64,000 nt of DNA, taken from contig OZ026518.1 in assembly GCA_964019695.1 (NCBI GenBank), forward strand, positions 82,207,950-82,271,949. The letters are read 5' to 3'. The notes under the pieces are model-generated. The model searched no databases and had not been told where the DNA came from. It was given only the letters and a program-made list of their open reading frames with translations. A program made the translations under genes and the position numbers. This DNA comes from Loripinus fragilis. Taxonomy: Eukaryota; Mollusca; Bivalvia; Lucinida; Lucinidae. Every line of letters starts with the position of its first letter. Within the stretch, counting starts at the first letter, position 1. This document shows positions 50,501 through 59,900 of this stretch, piece after piece.

Positions 50501-53500
50501 GGTATTTTCTTGTGCTGATATCTAATTTTTTAAAAAATCGGTCTCAAAAAGCCTCAAATTTGGCCTAAAATGGCTATTTCTCTATTTTACGGCTAGTTTG
50601 GCGGCCATTTTGGTAACCATAGCAGACGGTAAAAGTAAAATAAATGCCAGAATTTTACACTTAGGCTATTCTTCTAATAAACCAATAAGATGAAATTGGT
50701 GAAAGCAATTTTCAGTTTTTGGCTCTAGAGGGGGCCAAAATAGCCCCTTAATGCACGTCCCCCTTTTCAGAGTGAAGAAACCTTCATGTAAAATTTTGAA
50801 AATAAAAAAAACTGTGTTCCATTTGAGGTGCAATACTACAGTAGTCATTTAAAATAATAAAACAATCTCTGTAAAATGCCTTGCACAGAATCAAATGTGA
50901 AGTAAAGAATATTAAATTGAACTAATAAGTCCATTAAGTTATCGCATGGTTTGTGCGCATGTACGGGGGATAATCCACGAGCTTTAGCGAGTGGATTATC
51001 TCCCGTACATGCGCATAACCATACAATAAATAACTGCCTTATTGCACTAGCATACCTGTGCACTTTGTGCATTGTGAGATATCTGATGTAAAACATTCGA
51101 ATATCACTCAAGGGTGCAATAATTGATTTTAAGTAACGTTTTGACCAATTTTGATAAAGTAGATAAATCAGAAATATGGCGATACTTGCTCATGCTAGTT
51201 TCTATATAATTTAGCCGTGTCTCAAATCTGCTTCTCATGTCACGACTCATTTTTCAGTTTTCTATCAACTTTGATAGAACATACTGTTTGCCTATGTCCC
51301 CTAAAAATGACACAAGGCTTATATGGGTAAAAGTTGTTCTTGAATCACTTCCATTGGTGTTTGATGCCATAGCTGTGCTTCGAGCTGTGGTCGGGAAGTC
51401 CCTGGTATGGGTGCCACACTGTATATATTCGCATTTTATAAATTTTAGTGGGTGCATCGACATCATATATTAGCGAAAGTGGTGTTTTAACAAAAGTCAA
51501 ATTATATAGGCATAAATTGCACATAACAAGCGAGCTGTTTTACAATAGCATTCCCTTGCAATTTGTACATCCATGTGACAGTTAACGTCGTTAGGTAGTC
51601 ATTTGATCAAGTATCAACTACTTTTTGTAAAAGTTGTCCCATTTTTAAATCTTTTAACGCACTAATAAAGATCAGCTATTGAAGTAGGCGTGTTGATGTA
51701 ATTGCCTGTTCAGTTACATTAAATCGAGTTTAAACGATTGATTGGTCAGATAAACCATCATTATATTATATTGGAGTTCAGGGTATTTCTTTTCTAAATG
51801 CGAAGATCGCATCGATTATGTTGCTCATGCTACATGTAATGTATTTCCTGATCATACGTACTTTTTGGCTAATGACCATTATCACAAACTGAACATAAAG
51901 TGCATACTGTTCTGATCCTGCATAGCTTAAGCGATTGGGATCATTTGTCACCTTGTTATGTTATTATTAACCTGTTATGATTTAATAGAGACATAAAATG
52001 ATGTTGCTGACTTTTTTAAAAAATACTTGAGCCTATTCATGTTGAATAGTACTTATCTGGTATGCGCGCAGCGACGGCTCAGGCGAGACCGTCACTGTGC
52101 ACTAGCACAGTCTTAGTGCGCAGACTCACATGAACCGCCGGCTCGCAAACACAAAGGATGGCTCATACCTAAAACGACAAATATATCAATTTAGCTGCGC
52201 TTGCGGGTTTAAAGGATTCTGGGATGACATGCTCGTGTGATAACTTTTTCATATGATCTAGATGTCTAAATATTATTTTGTCTGGCCAACCATACAGCAA
52301 TTACAATTTAATATCACTTATTATGAAGAGGAGATGCTGGGACGGTACAGCTTGCCCTAGTTGGTAAGATCACACTAGCACCTGAGGCTTCTTGGTTACT
52401 GCGGAGTTACATGACCCTAGGAAGGTCACGAAGTGTGTCCTATAAAAACAATGGGAAATATCAGTTAGTGGCATTCACTTGTAACAAACTGACACTTTTC
52501 TCACCCAGTGTTAAAGTGTTCGAGTCGCTGGTTTAATATCCCTGGTGCCCCCAATTTTTGGTTTTCTACTGGTAAAAAAGGTCCTAAACTCTCTGAAATC
52601 CATGTATACTTAAGGACTTTTAAAATGCATCACCCAGATTAAATCCTTTATTTCACAAACCCTGAAAATGCAAGCAAGATAATTGTTATTGCATATCATA
52701 GTCTGACCAGCTTGATGTGTGTCCTAGAACATTCATGGTTGTGTTTACTTTAAGGTATGAAAAAGTATCAGTTTTATGACAGGGGTGGTCGATTTTGAAA
52801 GACACCAATTCAGCTGCAAGATAACACGCGTTAGTTTTGATTCCTGACTCAACAGATTTGCGTCCTGGGTTTCTTTCACGATTGCACATTCATCATTGAA
52901 CGATTCGAAATGAATTCACAGTTCGGTATGCTCAAATTCCCACCCTCTTAAAGATACCGACACACCTCAACCACCCTTATTACTATAGTCTTGTAATAAA
53001 ATTCAACATCTTGGGCCTTTCAAAGTTTCGATTTTTTACGTCCGGTTTTGGCCATACACAAATGACAGATTATGCATAAATTACGCTTGTATCGCGTGTC
53101 TTTTGTATTGTGCAAGTGACGTTAACGTAATTTTTTAAGACGTTCTCGATCACATGACAGCATATCTCCTGCCATGATTTATATCAAAACGTCTTCCCCA
53201 CATGGTTGTCAGTGTATGTAGTCAATATCAGTAATGAAAGCGTGCATAAAGGTAACTAATGGAGATGTGTCTAAAAAGGAGCTGCAATTTGATGTTCAAA
53301 TTTGACGTTTATTTTCGAAATATTGAGGTTATCAATTACTTTTAATTAGAAAAAAGTCTATAAACTCTTTGGTGATATGGTATCATACACGCCTCAGTTT
53401 AAACACAAAAATAATCCAAAAGCTTCAACTGACTGTGCATAAAGGTGCTGGATGCTGTATGTACCCATGTGACGTCATCAACAGCGTCGCGCGCGTGATA

Positions 53501-53892
53501 GCCTAGTGCAGTCAAATTAACGACTGATTTGTACCAATTCTGGGTTGCACATTAAAACCTGCGAGTAACTTTTCTATTGCATATACGGTTTGCAAGAAAA
53601 GTGCAAAAATATGGTGATGCGTTTTCAAAGTCCTCAAGTATATTATCCCTAAAGTAAGTGAATGGCAAGTTCAAGTGGTTAGAAATATATGTAATATAGT
53701 GGATAGAGATGAATGGCGTTTTGCTTGTTTAGTATATCACACGTTTTCTGGACTAAGCTTACTGAACCAATAACCACGAAACGTCGATGCAATTATCTTT
53801 AAGTTGTTTTCTTTTTAAAAATTAAAAATGCAAATTATTGCAAGGTCACCAAGCTAGATTAATGGACAATTGTATTGTCCCGAATGCGCGTG

Positions 53893-53943
<51 letters not shown>

Positions 53944-56900
53944 ATAAAATTGCGTAGTGAAACTATCAACAAGGTCAACTTCCATAATTGTACCCGATTT
54001 GCTGGCCAATTTATTTTAATGGGGCTTGTCACGAGAAACCCTGGTTTAGTGTTCTCGAATAGGTAAGGTTCAAATTCGCCGACTCATTTACAGAGAAAAT
54101 CTAGCATCCTGACATTTTGTATGCAATACGTTTAGCTATTATTATGCAAATCATGACTGTTCTGATCGGACTACGCAGGCGGGTCTGTGCCTTTGTTTTC
54201 CACAAACACCATAGGCAGCTTTCTCCCGACATGACTAAAATAAAGTGCCAAGTAATTTTAAGGTTTATAAACTGTAATATAACTGAAGATCCGTGCTCTC
54301 TGTCACCATAAAACAATCTAATTTTTTTCTTTCTAAAAATGGCAAATACAAGCATGTTTTGTGATAAGAACATACATTTACCACAATCAAACCAGCTCAG
54401 CGAGACTGTGCGTACGCATAGGCTGAATTGTGTCTTACAAAAAGTACTTAAAATCTCGAATTGGCTCAAATTAAGAATAACGCTGTCTTGTTACGAGAAA
54501 GTTTACATTTAGTAACAATGTACTGAATCACAAAAAACAGGGCTTAACCAAGATTTAATGCACAAAAACAACAACAAAGAATTATCAACAGAAACATTAG
54601 TATGGACAGCAAACACAGCCTCTTGCGATTTTAGATATACATATACATTAACTAGTCAAATCGCCCTATATTCTGGAGTTGGTTTAAACAATATTTATTT
54701 CATAACTCAATACATTTGCATACACAAAGTCACAATATGAAATTGTAGTTTTTAACAGGATTTGAAAACAAGCAATCATGCTTTTTAAAATCATCTCCTG
54801 TAATACAAGTACATTTAATGAATGGAGTTAGTGGCATTACCTTCCCGAGGCCGCTAAGTACTCAGGGTAAACATATTTGTTGCATGGTTATAGCTGCAAA
54901 GAAAAAAAAAGGAAAGAGAGAAGGGAGGAAAGAAAGAAGGAAGAGAAGGAAGGATGGAAATATAAAAGAAAGTACTACAAATTATTAGCTGTAAGAATGG
55001 ACATTGTCGTGTTCTAAGAAAACAGTACTATTTCAATGCACAATGCACAATAGTTCCAGTTTTGTCTACTGAAGGTATTAGTTTCGATATGAAAACCTTT
55101 TAGTTTGATGAATATATCTATGGACAGCTTTAAAAACAAGTTCATTATTTGCATCTGATAGGTTGCTATCACCATATAAAAGAACCATTTCAGATACATC
55201 AGTAAACCTACTGACTGTTTGCAACATTTCCCTACGCATAACATTATACCTTTGACATTCCAACAAGAAATGGAAATTATTTTCTACGGTTCCACAGAAA
55301 CACAAAGCATCGGGGACCAATTTTCTATTGTACAAGTAATATCTTAATGCGCTACAACCAGTTCTTAATCTTGTGTGCAATATCTGACTTATTCTATCTC
55401 CACAATAGTAATATTTTGGGGTTTTAGAAGTATCTTTTTCTAATTTATGCTTAAAGGATAGCAGGGATGGTGTTGATTTAATATCATCTGGGAGTTTGTT
55501 CCACTCTCGAATTGTTGATGGGAGAAATGAGTCATAATATGATCGAGACGAGGCATGGATTTGCCGTAAATTGTTGGCATTGCGTAAACTGTAAGAGGTT
55601 TCGTCCCTGACACGGTGTGGAATCAGTTCCGCCAAATAATCAGGAGCCAGACCATTCTCCATTTTATAGAATAAAAAAAAAATTATGGAGTTTTCTCCTT
55701 TCAGAGAGTTTAAGCCAGCCTAATTCTTGATAAAGCCGATCTAGTGCAACAAGTTTAGTTGCACCTGAAACTATCCGTCCCGCTTCAATTTGTATTTTTT
55801 CTAAGTCATTCATCTGCTGTTGAGTACAATTGTCTCACACAACATCAGCATATTCCAAAATGGGTCTTATAAAATTGAAAGACATACTTTGGAGGGATTT
55901 CTGATCAAGAACAAAACTGAGCGATCTTAATAAATGAACACGAGACATAGCTTTAGCCTGAATATACTCAAGATGGGCCTGCCAATCACACTTATCTGAA
56001 ATATATACAGCTAGGTGTTTGTGAGTTTGAACTTCTTCTATGGGAATGTGGTTGAAATACAGAACTGGATGGTTGATTCTATGTATCTTTCGTGAAATAA
56101 GCATTGCCTCATTTTTATTTGGATTAAAATTAACAAGCCACATGGCAGCCCAGTGAGCTATACGCTCAAGATCAATATTTAAAATTTGAGCATTTGATAC
56201 TAGTATCATCCGCAAACAATCGGATATTATAGTTAATTTCACGAACTATATCATAAATAAAAAGCAAGAATAGCAGAGGCCCCAACATGGGGCCTTGAGG
56301 AACACCTGCCAAGATCTCGACCCAGTCTGAGATACCACCTGGAATAGTAACTCTTTGAAATCGATTTGATAAATAACTTACAAACCATCTGTGCAAATTA
56401 CCGGTGATCCCATAATGATACAATTTAGCAAGAAGACCACGATGCCAGACCCTGTCGAATGCTTTGCTCATACAAAATACCACACAGACTTCTTTGCCTT
56501 CGTCCAGTGCCTGACAAAATGTATTGTTCATGTCAGTTAGCTGATTAACCGTTGAATCCCACGGCATAAACCCTGATTGAAAAGGTGTTATTATCTGACT
56601 AGCTAGTATAAAATTGTGAACATGTTTATGTATTGCTTTTTCGAACGCCTTGGAGTTGATACATGTAAATACACAAGATGTATTTTTGCCCACTTAAATA
56701 ACTTAGCTTCATCGCAGATCAGCATCAAATGATCACAAATGCGATAAAACAAATAAAATGGCTCTCAGTAATCAATGCACATACTGATAAAGCTGATTAA
56801 AACACAAACAGAGCCATGGTGAACTGGACCAAAAGACAAACATTTAATAGGCAACAAACCCACCGATGGAAGTTTTCGAACATGGTCGTCATTGAGACCT

Positions 56901-59900
56901 GAGTCACCACAGGGGTTTATGTTGTTTAACTACGATCTAACAGTACATAATCGAGGCAACTTCAAGAGCTGTTTAACATATTTAGTATTAATGTCTGTGT
57001 CTGCTCCCATTTTTTTGGTTGAATAAGGAGGGAATAGTTAATAAAATATGAAGGGGTCGTAGATGGTAATTTCTAATTTATGAAGCGATTCGGTCCGTGA
57101 AAAGTGTCGATATCTTAGCAACTAGTGTAAACCCTGTTGAAATACAGCGGTTTGCAGCATATCTTCTGGGTCTTCCTTGCTTGCCAAAATAGCCTTTTAG
57201 GAGTCACTGAATAAACAAGGATTAAGACATAAATATCAAGAGTCATACTCATCTCAGCTGAGCACGAAATTTATCCTGCTCATAAATGTTAAAATACCAA
57301 CAATTGTTGGCATTTTAATATTAAGTAGCATGTTAAATACAACATCTGAAAGACTTAAAGCAAGAAACTTCTTGATTTGTTGGTATTTTACTTTTTATTA
57401 GCAGTCGAAATTTCGTGCTCAGTTGAGTTTAGCATGAAAAAAGTTTAATAACCTCGGGACCTGAAGTAAAGAATTAAATTTCTGGATTCATATGATACTG
57501 TACTACTTGAATATTCTTTTAAATAAATTACTGGTACAACAAAGATACATCATTATGCTAAACTCCTGGTTCAGGGGCTAAAGTCATCCGAATTAGGCAT
57601 AATCCTAAAACGTTAATCAACGCCATTATTAAGAGGATAATAGCCCCGTGTGCACCTATCGAAATAAGCTGTCACGTGAAGTCGCAATGTAACCGTATCA
57701 AGGACAATGGGGATATATGCAAAGCTTCCTGGCAGCAACTTCTAAATCATGCAATGATACATATCATCTCGGTCAGCTGGGAAAGGTCATGTAGGTCACA
57801 TTTCTTTCTATCTTCCAAAGTGAAACATAATATCTGATCATATCTAGGACTTTTTCCATTTATTCTTTATCTACTATGTTGTATATATCACTTCAACTGG
57901 TTAAAATTCGTAATTTACAACAATGTCTTGGCTTATCTTTCGATATAGAAACTTTTTATATCATACAAACTTTAAATCGTGATTAATGTATATTTCATGT
58001 AAATATGGTGTGTTGATTATGTTTGTTGAATCTGTTTGTATGCTCTTCAGATTTAGACGAACTTTAGATAATTTATCATTGTCATTAGGTTCGTTACCCT
58101 CTACCAATGTCCAGCTTTTCGTTGAAAACACAGTATTTGAGCCACGACATGTGATTTCCAACAATGTGGTATTTTGATAAGTGTAGACTCAGACGTGCCT
58201 GTTCAGCCTCCTTTTAAGCTTAGAAACCTCAAACAAAGTTCAGTCAGTAGCCTGAGAGCCATAGAATATTCAAGCGACCAGCAAAGACTCTGATCAGACT
58301 GCGCGTATGCGCAGGCTGATCTGAGACTTTGCCGGTCGCACATACCACATTGTTGGAAATCTTGTGTCATGGCTCATTTCTATTTATGATCATTGCATCC
58401 TATTCAGCATCAGTACAATAATTCGGTAACAGCAATAGGGAAACTGTGGGGCAATCGAATGTAGAAATGTTGCCTAAGCTTTCCAATCCACTTTGTCTAT
58501 CGTCCTGCAAACATTGCAGACCCATATGAGAGAGAAACATCCTCCAATTGGTATGTACTGTTTCCCGTTTGTATGCGATCTTCAACAAAGTTTTTCTTTA
58601 TAATTACATGTATAACCAGCATACCATTTAAATGGAAACTGATTATACAAAATTCATGACATTATGCAAAATGGAAGAGCTCAAAAACGGACAAAATGGG
58701 TTAAGCTCACAAGAGCTAACTCTATCATTTTTACTCATTACACAGGAGAACAGCAAAGGCCTATGCAAGCGAATGTATTTAGAAGCTCCAGTTACTCGCT
58801 GTAAGCCCACATTGAGTTTGAAAGTTTTTGTTGATTGATTTCACTCTTATCGCCTCAGTCAACGATCTTTCAGTTATGTCTGGACGGGTCTTGAACCAGT
58901 ACTGAGCAAGACTTAATGTGTCTTACTCAGTGACACAAGGCAGTGACGCCGGTGAGGCTCTATCCCGCAGCCGCTCGGTTTCGAGTCAAGCACTCTACCG
59001 CTGAGCCACTGCGCCCCCCCCCCCCTGAGTTTGAAAGAGCTACGTTATCATGATGTACAGGGCTGAAAATAACCTCGTTGATATACCAGCCGAAAACCAT
59101 CTAAGCCCGTATTGCTCTGTCATCACCAACAGTAATTTCCTTCCGTTAATAACACATATCTGAATCGATTGCCCTACCGATCTCTGTGGTAACCGCGACA
59201 TCTCTTAGGGCCTTAAAGAGCTGCGTGAGCGGTGGACTGCCACCATTCTGAACAAGATATGATATTAACCCTTAATGCGCCAATATCAACAACAGTCGTC
59301 TGCTTTTCTCGTCTGCTGAAATGTTTAAGAAGCGTCTATGGCAAACAGTGCGGACCCAGATCAGACTGCTCCTATAGGACCACGTTGTTTGCTTCTATAT
59401 TTAATTCGTCAGTAATATTAGGCAATTATTTGCAGCAGACGACTTCAGCAGACGAGGGTTAAGACCTGCGTCCCCGCGGAAAGAGGACAAAAAAGTACCA
59501 CCACCTCATGCAACGGTTGATATTTAGCAGCCCCAGACAGATGCCCACTTGACCTAGCTCATGGGAGATAGCTAATCGGAGTAGCCTCCATCCTGCTTAA
59601 TTACCATTATCGACACAATAAACGCACACGCTCTTATGAGCTCTTATTAGCGCCCGTGTTCTTCAACCCTTATCCTGTCAGATTTTTTTTCTTGAAAATG
59701 TCGTCTGCTTTTTACGTCTGCTTAATATACCATACTACATTTTACTATTTAGGCAAACACTATGAATCCAGATCAGACTGTTCCGTAGGGAGCAGTCTGA
59801 TTTCGGTCCATAGGCCTCAAAAGTGTACAAGCAGATAAGAAAGCAGACGACAAGAATCGTGACTGGCGGGAAAAGGGTTGAAAGATCACTGGGTACTCAT

